The notes under the pieces are model-generated. The model saw nothing but the letters and a program-made list of their open reading frames with translations. It did not search any database and was not told the origin of the DNA. From Epiperipatus broadwayi (lineage: Eukaryota; Onychophora; Udeonychophora; Euonychophora; Peripatidae), in contig JAQFVV010000050.1 of NCBI GenBank assembly GCA_028023455.1, forward strand, positions 3,600,626 to 3,664,625: a DNA stretch of 64,000 nt. Direction: 5' to 3'. The position numbers were made by a program, and so were the translations under genes. Below, one piece after another: positions 22,097 to 32,838 of this stretch (position 1 is the stretch's first letter; every line of letters begins with the position of its first letter).

Positions 22097-22560
22097 CAAT
22101 AATATTTCTGTGGTATAATTTTCACTACACCACTCTTATGTAAGATAGGAACAAGTTTCTATTTGCTTTTAACACCTTGTGGTTGGGTGTAATCAAAAGA
22201 TATGTGGAAAAGGTGTATGATCCTGAAGATGCACATTTTATGCTAAACCAGCACTTATCAGTTGGTCCAGATCATAATGTTTTACACATTGTTCAGTATA
22301 TATAGATAGTCAATTACTACAGTTTAATTTATAAGTACCAAACTTACTGCAAACTTTAGCACAAACCACATGATGGTTTATTAGTCATTCATTAGACTAG
22401 AGATTTTCCACTTAATAAATAATATTTCTGTAATGTAATTTTTACTGCACCACTCTCTTACAATGTAGATGCTGGTTTCTATTCACTTTTAACACCTACC
22501 TTGCACGTTACAGTGTAGTGAAAATTACACTGAGAAATATTATTAATTAATAGGAAAATT
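22097..22560 (-). mobile_element. retrozyme-like direct-repeat element R1
   Basis: The block AATAATATTTCTGTGGTATA, CACTACACCACTCT and TTGCTTTTAACACCT at 22098-22180 is repeated in the same orientation from about 22424 (AATAATATTTCTGTAATGTA, TGCACCACTCTCTTAC), 325 bp later. The hammerhead motif lies just after the left repeat. The right copy ends before a second hammerhead and runs into a short inverted piece (22508-22550). The layout is that of a 1.3-unit concatemer of a small monomer, as in retrozymes. Sister copies are R2 (27.9 kb) and R3 (36.6 kb). Confidence 0.65.
22224..22266 (-). ncRNA. hammerhead motif of R1, core damaged
   Basis: Minus strand: CCAA, CTGATAA (G8 to A), stem II GTGCT/AGCAT with loop GGTTT, AAAA for GAAA, stem III ATG/CAT with loop TG, C, then TTCA. 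Helices are kept but two catalytic positions are mutated. Confidence 0.65.
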
Positions 22561-22789
22561 TCTGATCTAATGAATGACATAAAATTATTAATGCAAACTC
22601 AATATTTTGAATTGACTAAGAAAAAAATTGAATTATCATTGGAAATATGATACAAAAATTCATATAACTCTTATTAATAATTTCATAAACTAACTTTGAT
22701 TTTGGATATAAACATCCGTTTTAATGAATTAAATACATCTCTGCATTCTATGATGTGATGCATGGAAAAGTTTTAAAATATGGTACTAA

Positions 22790-23290
22790 TTTGTAAATAT
22801 ATTGCTTCATACAGTTATGGTATTTCTGTTATTGCACTTTATAAAAAGAATGATGTTAGGAAATATGTTAAGAATTATTATGAAATATAATTGTTATCCA
22901 CTACAGAAAAATAATGTCAAGGTTTTTATTGAATAAATTTTTACCAGCCATAGATAAATAGCAGCAGAGATTCAATGTGGATTTTTGAAAACAAAAGAGG
23001 TAATGTGGTTATATAAAAGCAATGTTCATATATTAAAATATTATGAGTTACACATATTGCTATTATAGATTTGGTTGTACCATTTTGCTTCAGTGAGTGA
23101 CAATGAATAGAATTATTGTTTTTTTATGATAACATGCTGCTATTGCATTAAGATAAAAAAATTAACAGTATTGTAGATAACAGAATATCTAAGATATTTA
23201 AAATAGAAACAAGTGCTAAACAACATTATATGCTAGTAGAATGTAAAAGTGAATATAGATAACTTCATAAAGCATGTACTGATCTGACAT
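22790..23290 (+). pseudogene. possible LINE reverse-transcriptase relic, heavily decayed
   Basis: Plus-strand fragments in shifting frames read LYKKNDVRKYVKNYYE, then RFLLNKFLPAIDK and FNVDF.KTKE, in the order of the 'YRPI ... ILLNRLLP ... QCGFR..R' region of CR1/RTE-like reverse transcriptases. Stops and shifts occur every 10-25 codons. The resemblance is suggestive only. Confidence 0.35.
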
Positions 23291-25560
23291 TACACTTGAT
23301 AGTGGTTTATTTAAACTTATTGAAGTAATTTTGTAGATGTTTTACAGAACCTTATTTATATTTATCTGAATATGTATGATAATAGCATTTTAATTGTAGT
23401 TACCATTATTTTTAAACAATCACAAGCTCTGTTAACCTTTTGTTGCTGATTTTACATTTGCCTACATTTTTTTATTCACATTATTTAGTGTCCACTTGTG
23501 GATTCTATGATCTATAGCTTTTTTTTCATCAGCATATAATCACAGTTTTGAATGACTTATAGATCTTACTCCCACAAAAAAATCTGCCACAATATCTCTC
23601 TTCATATTTCTTTCAGTGATCTCATGATATGTCTACTTCATTTGATTTTTATGCCTCAATTTAGACACAATCTTAGGACTCTTATGCATATCATATACTT
23701 CCACATTTTTAAGATTCTCTCCATCAATTGTTTTTGCATCAAAAATTCTTCACAATAGTGCCCCTATTTTAATTTTACATATTTTTTTTTTAGAGATTAT
23801 CTGAGTATTATGTACATAGCTTGCATTATCTAATATATTCATTCACAGGGGGTGTTGATAAAATTTCTTAATATCTGAGATGATTTGATAATTAATACTA
23901 ACTATATTTGAAGATTTCTGAACAGGTCTCTTGGATCCTTGGAAAATTACTGTAAATTTTTATATATCTTAGAATTGTGTAATAAGTTTTACTTAATAAC
24001 TTATATTTCCATCACTTTCTGCTAATGTAATGCTTCATAACCTGTATATATATATATATGATAAACAAAAATGCAAGTTTTTTAACTTGCATTTTTGTAT
24101 ATATATTGGTCTACTTTTCCCATCTAATTGGTTAGAGTGTTACCACAAATGCAATATTTGTGAACCTGACATTTCCTGGTTAAAATCCTTTGTTAGATTT
24201 TCATTGATCAAAATAAGAACAATTGAAAAAAGAGACAAAAACAATACCACTTGAAAAAAATGTCTTGCTTATGGATTTGAGTACTATTATTCACAGGTGA
24301 TTGTATTTGGGGAAAAATTAAGTAAATTTTGATTTTTTTTATAAATTATTTAACAATTCAGTTAGATAATGGATATAACTAAAAAGTCAATATTTTAAGG
24401 GCATCCAAAAATAATTTAGGCTTAATAATTAATATTATAAAACTGTAGATTCCTCATAAATTGGTGACAAAATGAAAACTCTTCCCAACATTTATAATGT
24501 TGATCAGTTTAAATGTTTTGGAAGGAATTTTTAGATGATGTTCATGTTAAGGTAGTGTGCTTATAGTAATAAAAGATAATAAATTCTAAGATTGCATCCA
24601 TTGTTTGGGTAAATGAGACAAATGAAAAATTTAGGTACCTCAACAAAAGTCTTTTATGAGAAAAGGCAGACTAAATTCAATAATGACATTAGTAAATTCT
24701 CCAGTTTAAGCAGCATTTTGAAACAAGAGCATTTCTTTCAACTTTGAGTCCTAATATCCATTCTATAAAAACAAAGCTAGATTTTAATACTAAGGCTAGG
24801 ATTTTATATAATCTCATAATCACTAATTACTGAGCTTATGAGTGGGAAGTTGTCTTACTACATTGACATTATAAAATTATCTCATAAAGATCATTGAAAG
24901 GATGGCTTTATTAAATGCTTGGATTGGAAGCAGGAAGAAGGGCACTTAAGTAAGATTAGAATGATGTGTAATCTCAGTTCTTTAAGAGTGCATGACAAGA
25001 TGTCAAAAAATTATTTTGAAGGACGAAGAGAAATACCTATGGATCACTGTTTATTTCTTATAATTACCGTTATAGTGTGTACTTTTTAAAAACTTAAATG
25101 ACAATTGTTATAAGATTAAAATAGTTTTAAATATATCTATAATAATAATTCATTAATCTATTGAGTGCTTTATACTCATACTTGAAAACTTTTTATCAAA
25201 AATCTATTTAAGGGCTGGTTTCTATATCAATTGCGTTCTAAGCTAGATGTTATCTAGCTCTAAGCACAATAATCTATTCTCTAAAAGACATTTTAAAACT
25301 ATTAATTATAAGAGAATTTATCCTTTTAAAATAATATTTAATTCACGACTAAATGAAGGTCATAAGAATTTTTTCTCTGAAAATAAGAATTCTCTCTCAG
25401 AAAATAATTACTTAATCAACACGTGTCTTTAAATAGCGTTTAATCAGTTTTTTTCTTGAAAACTGAAAGGTAAAAATATTTTAAAACTATTTCATTTTAA
25501 AATGCATAAACCTGAATTTTTTAGCTTTTATATACCAAAACATTAATATACCGAAGGTCT
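23291..25560. other. intergenic or intronic DNA, no gene seen
   Basis: A small stem near 24062-24102 (ATGCAAGTT/AACTTGCAT) is followed by unassigned sequence. Frames at 23552, 24030 and 25247 are short and unrecognised. Between 23540 and 23760 the minus strand has longish open pieces (KTIDGENLKNVEVYDMHKS) that could be a coding relic, without a family match. Confidence 0.4.
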
Positions 25561-25640
25561 GTGATATGTCCAAGTAGCATGAAGACAGTAAATATCATCA
25601 TCATCGATTACATGCTGAACATCATCAATACCATATCATA

Positions 25641-27290
25641 AGAGATCAGTTCATCAAAGCCTTTCTGCCTTCTCTTTTCTCTACTTATCTTCTGCTCATC
25701 ATACCTTAATAGATCATTTCATCAAAGCCGTTCTGCCTTCTCTTTTATCTATTTATCTTCTGCTCATCATAGCATAGCAGATCATTTCACCAAAGCCTTT
25801 TTTCCTACTTATTTTCTGCTCATTTTATCACAAATAGATCATTTCATCAAAGCCTATCTGCTTTCTCATTTAACTACTTACCTTCTGTTCATCAAACCAT
25901 AGTGGATTGTTTCATTAAAACCTTTTCTGCCTTCCCTTTTACCTATTTATCTTCTGTTCATTATACCATAATATATCATTTCATCAAAGCCTTTCTTCCT
26001 TCCCTTTTAGCTATTTATCTTCTGCACATCATATTATAATAGCTCATTTTATCAAACTCTTTCTGCCTTTTCTTTTATCTACTTAGTTTCTGATCATCAT
26101 ACCATAATGAATAATTTCATCAAAGATTATCTGCTTTCTCATTTATCTATTCCTGTTCATTATACCATAATAAAGCATTTTATTAAAGCCTTCCTACCTT
26201 TTCTTCTACCTACTTATCTTCTGTTAACTATACCATAACAGATCGTTTCATCAAAGCTTTTCTATCTTGTCATTAATCTACTTATCTTCTAGTCATCATA
26301 CCTTAAAAAATCATTTCATCAAAACCTTTCTGCATTTCTTTTATTTATTTATCTTCTGCATATCATACCATAATAGATCATTTTATTAAAGTCTTTCTGC
26401 CTTCTCTTTTATCTATTTGTCTTCTGCTCATCATAGCAAAATAGATAATTTCATCAAAGCCATTCTGCCTTCTATTTTTTCTATTTATCTTCTGCTCATC
26501 ATAGCATAGTGGATTATTTCATCTAAGCCTTTCTGTCTTCTTTTTTGCTTACTTATTTTCTGCTCATCTTACCATAAATAGATCATTTTATTAAAGCCAA
26601 TCTGCTTTCTCATGTAACTACTTTTGTTCATTATATGATAATAGATCACTTCATAAAAGTCTTTCTGCCTTTCCTTTTATCTATTTAGCTTCTGCACATC
26701 ATATCATAATAGATAATTTTATCAAACCCTTTATGCCTTTTATTTTATCTAGTTAGTTTTTGCTCATCATACCGTAATAAACCATTTCATCAAAGACTAT
26801 CTGTTTTCTCATTTATTTACTCCTGTTCTTTATACCACAATAAACTACTTTATTGAAGCATTTCTGCTTCACTTTTACCTACTTATCTTCTGTTTATTAT
26901 ACCATAACAGAGGATTTCATCAAAGTTTTTCTGCCTTCTCTTACAGCTTATTTTATGCTCATACTATAAATAGATCATTTCTACAAAGCCTATCTACTTT
27001 CTCTTTTAGCTACTTATCTTCTGTTTATCATACCATAATATATTATTTCATCAAAGCCCTTCTGCCTGCTCTTTTACCTACTTATTTTTTGCTCATCATA
27101 GAGTAATAGATCTATTTAATTAATGCCTATCTGCTTTTTCATTTACTTACTTCTGTTCATCATACCATAATAGATTGTTTCATTAAAACCTTTCTGCCTT
27201 CTCTTTTACCTACTATGGCTTATCATGTCATAATAAACCATTTCGTTAAAGGCTTTCTGCCTTATCTTTTACTTACTTATCTTCTGTTTG
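25641..27290. repeat. 68-bp minisatellite with higher-order repeat structure
   Basis: About two dozen tandem monomers of roughly 68 bp (AGATCATTTCATCAAAGCC, TTTCTGCCTTCTCTTTTA, CTACTTATCTTCTGCTCATC, ATACCATAAT). Shortened monomers of about 57 bp also occur. Variant monomers recur in the same order: the series starting at 25711 matches that starting at 26443, and the short variant at 25836 matches 26580, giving a unit of about 0.73-0.75 kb. A third, incomplete round follows after about 26970. The array is strongly pyrimidine-rich on the plus strand. Confidence 0.9.
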
Positions 27291-27900
27291 CCAATCAATT
27301 TAATATCTCTAAAGTTAACTTCTAGCTTATCTTTTATAGTTCCTATATCTCTAAATGTGTATATTCAATTCAATTATTTTTTATTTATAATTTTCTGAAA
27401 ACTTATTTCTTATTTTTTCAAAATTTGTGCATCACTAATTTATTTTTTAAATTCTTTTTTCATATTTACATTCATAAAGCCTTTAATAATTTATTTTAAT
27501 TTTTACTAATTGTCTAACTTCATGCTTACATTTGCATGCTACAAAGATATTTAAAAAGATTCTATCATAGATTTAATCTATTTGAAAATATGCCAAAGTA
27601 ATGTAAAGTGACACTATAATCATTGTCAAAGTTCTCTTGTAATAATGTCATGGCAATGAGTTGGCTTAAATTTGAATGTTTAGCCATAATTTTATGTTGA
27701 ATACTTTCAATGTAATACTATGATTCTAAAAGATGAAGAATCTCTAAGCACAGTGCCAAATTGTGAATTTTTGACAACATTACTTGTATGACATTACAGA
27801 AGCAAATCATAAGTTTTTTTATTCTAAACATTTTGTTTATTTTAAGTATATTTTTGTTAATTTAAGATGTAGTATAAATTTACAAATAAAATATATTTTA
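27291..27900. other. AT-rich stretch, nothing recognised
   Basis: No frame or family repeat is supported. Confidence 0.5.
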
Positions 27901-27902
27901 TT

Positions 27903-28325
27903 CATTTAATAAATAACATTTTTTTATTTTTTAGTGTACCACTCTCATACAATGCATGGACTGATTCCTATCTGCTTTTAACACCTTGCCGAGGGGTATA
28001 CCATAAACATCTGACCAAAGACATGAAAGGGATGTATGATATGAAGATGCACATTTTATATGGAATCAGAACTAATTGATTGGCCCAGATCACAATTTTT
28101 TATAACTATTTTTATCATTGCTCCCTATATACAGATTGGTAATTACTACAATTTAATTAAAAAGTGCCAAACTTACTGTGATCACAACATTGACATAAAC
28201 GATTTTTTGGAAGTATATTAATTATTTTTATTAGTCATTTATTAGACTAAAGATTATGTATTTAATGAATAATATTTCTGTAGTGTAATTTCTCTACACC
28301 TCTCATGCAAGACAGAGATTGGTTT
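27903..28325 (-). mobile_element. retrozyme-like direct-repeat element R2
   Basis: AATAACATTTTTTTATTTTT, GTACCACTCTCATACAATG and CTGCTTTTAACACC at 27905-27990 recur from about 28267 (AATAATATTTCTGTAGTGTA, CTACACCTCTCATG), 362 bp later in the same orientation. The interior aligns with R1 (TGTATGATATGAAGATGCAC, GGCCCAGATCAC, GTGCCAAACTTACTG, TTAGTCATTTATTAGACTA). The right copy stops before the hammerhead. Confidence 0.65.
28041..28084 (-). ncRNA. eroded hammerhead motif of R2
   Basis: Minus strand: CCAA, then TCAATTA in place of CTGATGA, AAAA, and stem III ATG/CAT with TG loop and TTCA. It is recognisable only by alignment to R1 and R3. Confidence 0.45.
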
Positions 28326-28329
28326 TTAT

Positions 28330-29055
28330 TCATTTTTTTTATTAAACATGTTTGTTTTTTGTATTAATATGTTTTTGCAGTATTTAAACTTATATGGTAG
28401 TAAATTAAATATTTTTCATGACAGTAGTAATATTAGAAGTTTCAACTGTTTTTTAAATTTCACATGAGAATGTCATCATACTACATTTTTTCACTCTTTT
28501 AATTATTTGAAAAGTAATTTGTAATAATAAATATATAAATCAGTGATGGCTGTTCCATATATATTGCAGCACAGCAGCATCCCCAGTAAAAAAATAATTA
28601 TTAAATTATGTGCTTGAAAATAGCAGTAATATAACAACCATTCAATATTTTGCATAATTATTATAAAATCCAACTCATTAAACTATTTTTAAAAGGAATT
28701 ATTTTAAATGTTGCTTGAAATTCTATTCAAAGGCACTGCTAAAGATAACACTGACAGAAACGTTTTGTTTGGTACATTTCAGCAGGTTCTACTAAGATTC
28801 CTTTGCTTTTCTCAACATACATGACTAGCACTATGGAACTGCTCACTGCCACAGTGTTAATAGTTATTTGAGTGTGGTGTGTTTATCAATTCTGGTTTCT
28901 CTTTAGAGTGAATATTTTTTTATTGTTTTTATTTAGGATAAGCAATAAAATATTTTGCTTTTTTCTTGTAAATTAACATATAAATATTTATTAGAGAAAA
29001 GTATAATAAAATAGTAAAATAAATATTATTTTAAATATTTATCATGATCAGACCT
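28330..29055. other. unassigned DNA
   Basis: 28690-28900 is less AT-rich (GGTACATTTCAGCAGGTTCT, ACTGCTCACTGCCACAGTG) and may be an old interspersed repeat. No second copy is seen in the window. Confidence 0.4.
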
Positions 29056-29059
29056 TTCA

Positions 29060-29165
29060 AACTATTAGTTGACAAAGACTATGAGGATAGTTGAAAGCAC
29101 TCCCAAGTGATGTTTATATTTTTTGTTCTTTTTAAAAAAATGTAATTATTGTATTTTCTAATATT
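29060..29165 (+). repeat. half copy of the foldback at 45254-45487
   Basis: CTATTAGTTGACAAAGACTA, GGATAGTTGAAAGCACTCCC, AAGTGATGT and TTTTCTAATATTTATTTATA match the right arm of the 45.3-kb hairpin with a few changes. No left arm is seen. Confidence 0.75.
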
Positions 29166-29347
29166 TATTTATAAGTTTGCATACATTATTTTGAAATATG
29201 ATTTTTTTTCTACAGTACAGGCTTTTTCATACCTGCACTTATATATAGGGGATTTGAATTCAGAATTTTACATGATCCTCAACCATCCATGCTATCTCAT
29301 ACAACTGATATATTTAATCACACACATGTCAAAAAGATAAATAATCA

Positions 29348-29389
29348 CCAATATATGTATTTTGTGCCAAACCAGCACTCATCAGTTGG
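29348..29389 (-). ncRNA. hammerhead motif, left arm of the 29.2-kb palindrome
   Basis: Minus strand: CCAA, CTGATGA (intact), GTGCT with loop GGTTT and GGCAC (one A to G wobble), AAAA where GAAA is needed (G12 lost), stem III ATA/TAT with loop CA, A, TTGG. Stems I and III pair fully. Only G12 is clearly fatal. Confidence 0.75.
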
Positions 29390-29642
29390 TTCAGATTATC
29401 ATCTCCACACATATATACAATCAAAGCTCAGCTTATATTAAGATAGCCAATCTTCATACTTTAATAGGTAGGCTTCAAACTACTCCACCCCACAATTCTT
29501 CAGTCATCCATTTCATTGAAAATCTGATGATGGAATGCTGAAAAGTTGTGGGGTGGAGTGGTTTGAAGACTGTCCATTAAAGTATGAAGATTAATATAAG
29601 CTGAGCTTTGATTGTATATAGGTGTGGAGATGATAATCTGGA

Positions 29643-29684
29643 CCAACTGGTGAGTGCTGGTTTAGCACAAAATATGAATATTGG
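29643..29684 (+). ncRNA. hammerhead motif, right arm of the 29.2-kb palindrome
   Basis: CCAA, CTGGTGA (A6 to G), stem II GTGCT/AGCAC perfect, AAAA for GAAA, then ATATGAATATTGG. Stem I CCAA/TTGG and stem II survive. The core has two harmful changes. Confidence 0.7.
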
Positions 29685-29980
29685 AGATTATTTATCTTTT
29701 TGACATGTATGTGATCAAGTGTATAAGCAGTATGAGATAGCACAGATGGTTGAGGGTCGTGTGAAAGCCTGAGTTCAAACCCCCTATATATTATATTATT
29801 TTGAAAAAATACAGACATCGATTTGTAATATATGTATATTCCCAATCGTCATTACATGAAAAAATTGAAATGAAAAATAAAAGCCAATCTACTCCAGACA
29901 TTATTACTGTCAAACATCAACTAGTAAAAATAAAAAAGTGCGTTAGGTTTTTTTTACGAATGATTGGTATGCAAAAATAA

Positions 29981-30093
29981 AATGGTTGTCAAGCGTTGGT
30001 GGCCTAGCGGTTAGCGTAGCTGCCTTCCAAGCAGCCGGCCCGGGTTAGCTTCCGGGTCAATGCTTTGATACATTAAAAAAATAGAATGGTTGT
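29981..30093 (+). mobile_element. tRNA-derived SINE with 9-bp target-site duplication
   Basis: The SINE body (29990-30084: A box TGGCCTAGCGG, CTGCCTTCCAAGCAG, B box region GGTTAGCTTCC, tail AATGCTTTGATACATT plus A run) is flanked by AATGGTTGT at 29981-29989 and 30085-30093. This is the clearest insertion of the family and gives its complete length, about 95 bp. Confidence 0.92.
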
Positions 30094-31237
30094 ATAGTTG
30101 TGACATTAGAAATGCTCTATTTTGTTTTCCTTGCTTAGTTTTGACAGCGATACTTTAATAAAGCACTCCTACTTAAAAATTTCATGAGCCACCCCTGTAC
30201 AAAATACTATTTTTGTATAAATTCTATTAAAACTGAAGATTATAGGTCGAAAAAAAATAGCCTTACAGTTTGAGCTTCAATCTAGTTATACTCAACTGAA
30301 TGTAAAAAATGTTATTTTCAATCATTCACAAAATAAGTCTTATAATCCTCCTAAATAACTTTCAATTATGTAAAATTCTATACCAGCTATTCAACTTTCT
30401 ATTCAATACTTACAGCTAATATATTTTATATAAGTATGTAATTTCATTAGTCTAGAACTCTTAATATTTATCTTCAGCCCGAATCTCTATATGATTTGCC
30501 CATTTAAATAATATTTTATAAAATGCATCATATATAATTATTAAGCTAGTGTTAAATTTATAAAACTATAAAAGGATAGTGACTTATCCTCAAAATTTTA
30601 GGATTTTTTGAATTTCCGGTGGTTTGTCTGTTAAAAAAAAAGCTGAAAAATGCATAACTGTTTTGGGTCCAGTTTTAAATCGAATGTCTTTATTGATTTT
30701 TAAACCCACATTAAGTTTCTGATAACTATTCATGTATGACCATACCTTTGCTACAATGGATAATAATGACAATTGATCATGATTATTACCGTTTTGGTAT
30801 ACCATTATTTTTATGACTAAGAACAGTAGAAGCATTATTGATGTCAGTAATAAAGGAAAAGAAAAGGGAAATGTATTTACATTACCAAACATCCTCTAGC
30901 TTTTGATCATTACATTTTAACTTCCTAGGCAGCAGAAAGTATCTTTGATTGAACACTACTTTAGATTAGTATCCATAAACAGTCTTTATATTTAAAGGTT
31001 TGCATTTTGTGCTTCATCAGTACATACTTGAGATAATGTTGTTATACTGGTCGAGATGTATGTGCACAGTGTTGCCAATGACATCATAACATGTATATGT
31101 GAAGTTGGAGCAGAGAAGGGGTGGAGTTTAGTTATAATATTGTGATAAACTAAACATGAGATAACCAGGGAAGTATTCATGAATACGAAACATTATATCA
31201 GTTGTAAAAATGGTTAATTTGATATATGTTCTTTTTA
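30094..31237. other. unassigned DNA
   Basis: The 100-codon minus frame at 30590-30892 has no recognisable features and runs through low-complexity parts. No repeats are supported. Confidence 0.45.
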
Positions 31238-31790
31238 TTGATGATCGGTAGATTCACAGTAACATGGAACAGAATAGCTCTAGTCCATGACCATTCTTAT
31301 ATTCCTATTCATGATATACCTGAAATCCAGATTGAAACATGTAGAACTTGGATATCACTTACCAATTATTTATGGGTGTGCATTTGATAGCATCTTTGTA
31401 AGTCAATAAATAGGTAAGTCTTCTATACAGGAAAGATAAAACATATTTTCCACCAAGCCAGTCATATTCATAATACAAAGACTGGTATGTGGGAAAACAA
31501 ACATGTAGACTAATTGATGATTGGTAGATTCACAGTAACATGGAACAGAATAGCTCTAGTCCATGACCATTCTTATATTCCTATTCATGATATACCTGAA
31601 ATCCAGATTGAAACATGTAGAACTTGGATATCACTTACCAATTATTTATGGATGTGCATTTGATAGCATCTTTGTAAGTCAATAAATAGGTAAGTCTTCT
31701 ATACAGGAAAGATAAAACATATTTTCCACCAAGCCAGTCATATTCATAGTACAAAGACTGGTATGTGGGAAAACAAACATGTAGACTAAT
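31238..31790. repeat. recent 276-bp tandem duplication
   Basis: The unit starting near GATCGGTAGATTCACAGTAA (GATTCACAG at 31251) is repeated from 31514 (GATTCACAG at 31527), a period of 276 bp. I count about three substitutions between copies, so it is young. The unit contains no motif I can name. It lies just beyond the 3' side of the minus-strand PLE relic at 31875-32213. Confidence 0.92.
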
Positions 31791-31874
31791 TAATATGAAA
31801 GTCTGTACATTTGCATGTAACATTTGCATGATAATGTGATGCATACATCTTTTTTATTTATTGTGTTGAAGTTG

Positions 31875-32213
31875 TTGGCAATAAACCATCCAACTTTGTA
31901 TTTTCTCATTTAATCATTATACTCAGCACAAACAACTTTATTGTGAAGCAGATCAAAATTATGACCTGATATGAACTGATTTTATATTAGTCTGTTTTAT
32001 CACATTTTTCATATAGACTTATGCTGTGCTAATCTAGTGGCATTGTTCAAGTGATACTTCACCACATTGTAAATTGCATTGCAAAAGGGTTCATTGCAAT
32101 TAATTTTGTAGATTATTTGGAGATCCTGGTCTGGAGATAATGTATCTTTGGTGTTGTTAACAAATTGATTAAGATTAGGAGGAATCCTAAAATTAATGTT
32201 AAGCTCTTCTGAG
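31875..32213 (-). pseudogene. Penelope-like GIY-YIG region, eroded (PLE4)
   Basis: On the minus strand one frame reads SEELNINFRIPPNLNQFVNN, TKDTLSPDQDLQIIYKINC and IYNVVKYHLNNATRLAQHK. This aligns with the PLE1 linker and nuclease start (FELGFHTPSSTNRMINN, TKDKIPSDQ, YRTSC, ITTRTSQH). The GIY-YIG tyrosines are mostly lost. DNA matching the PLE1 frame end (GCAATAAACCAT) follows at 31877. The reverse transcriptase proper is not seen. Confidence 0.7.
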
Positions 32214-32619
32214 TAAATTTGTTTTTAACTTTTGGGATGCACCCAGTATAAAAGAAAGGCTAATCTATGAATTAGTCTTATTGTGGTTTAATAACCAGAT
32301 ATTGGTTGCGGAGTAAAAAATTTAAGAGCTTTCATTGAATAATTTATAGATTTGCATATTAATTAATCTACATGTTCATTCTCCCACATGCCTGTCTTTA
32401 TACTATAAATATGAGTGACCTGGTTGAAAGCACTGCCAAATAGTAAAAGCAATTGTAATTTTTAATCTTTTCTGTATAGTGGACCTTCACCACTTATTGA
32501 ATTGCAAATTAATAAGTAAATAAACAAAACCTATTGAGTTATAAAGCTTTTTCTATTGTGTGTGGTTCAATTTTCATTTTCACATATCATGCACCAGAAC
32601 AGTAACCATTAGACAACTA
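32214..32619. other. unassigned DNA next to the PLE relic
   Basis: This may be further PLE sequence. The minus strand gives only short open pieces. Confidence 0.35.
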
Positions 32620-32729
32620 TTTTTTTCATATGTCATAGCATCGGCCAGGAGGCAAACCCACAACAACCTTCTGCAACCAACTGCTGGCTTGCAAGGCACC
32701 TGTGCTGACCTCTCAGCTAACAACGCTTG
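32620..32729 (-). mobile_element. tRNA-derived SINE, long subtype
   Basis: Minus strand: CAAGCGTTGTTAGCTGAGAG, GTCAGCACAGGTGCCTTGCA, AGCCAGCAGTTGGTTGCAG, B box GGGTTTGCCTCC, GATGCTATGACATATG and an A tail. It shares its internal insertion with the copy at 9423. Confidence 0.88.
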
Positions 32730-32764
32730 ATGTGTGAAAAATAAAAGTTTCAGATATATGTACA

Positions 32765-32783
32765 ATACTACCCCCCCCCCCCC
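32765..32783. repeat. poly-C run
   Basis: A run of C residues, unusual in such AT-rich DNA, close to a SINE 5' end. A similar C run is at 46717-46726. Confidence 0.9.
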
Positions 32784-32838
32784 AACCCGGATTTTTTGTA
32801 ATAAAAATTGCATTTTTACTTGTAGGTTTTGCAAATTG

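Larger units (their letters stand above)
29215..29830. mobile_element. family A palindromic element with a hammerhead motif in each arm
   Basis: Left arm 29215-29485 and right arm 29538-29795 are inverted copies: ATAGGGGATTTGAATTCAGA, CTCAACCATCC, ATGTCAAAAAGATAAATAAT, GCTCAGCTTATATTAAGATA and TTCAAACTACTCCACCCC. The loop of about 50 bp contains TCATTGAAAATCTGATGATG. The right end (ATTATTTTGAAAAAATACAG, ACATCGATTTG) also occurs at 45227-45260, linking it to the hairpin there. An 84-codon minus-strand frame is incidental. Confidence 0.85.

Noticed and set aside
25641-27290. CRISPR array.
   Set aside because: The repeats are contiguous 68-bp monomers without unique spacers, and the DNA is eukaryotic.
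29525-29550. CTGATGATGGAATGCTGAAA in the loop of the 29.2-kb palindrome.
   Set aside because: It has the two core boxes, but no stem II or stem III can form, and the other family A copies read CTCAAA in place of CTGAAA.
30590-30892. 100-codon minus-strand frame.
   Set aside because: It has no recognisable domain, codon pattern or flanking signals, and frames of this length are expected by chance in a window of this size and composition.
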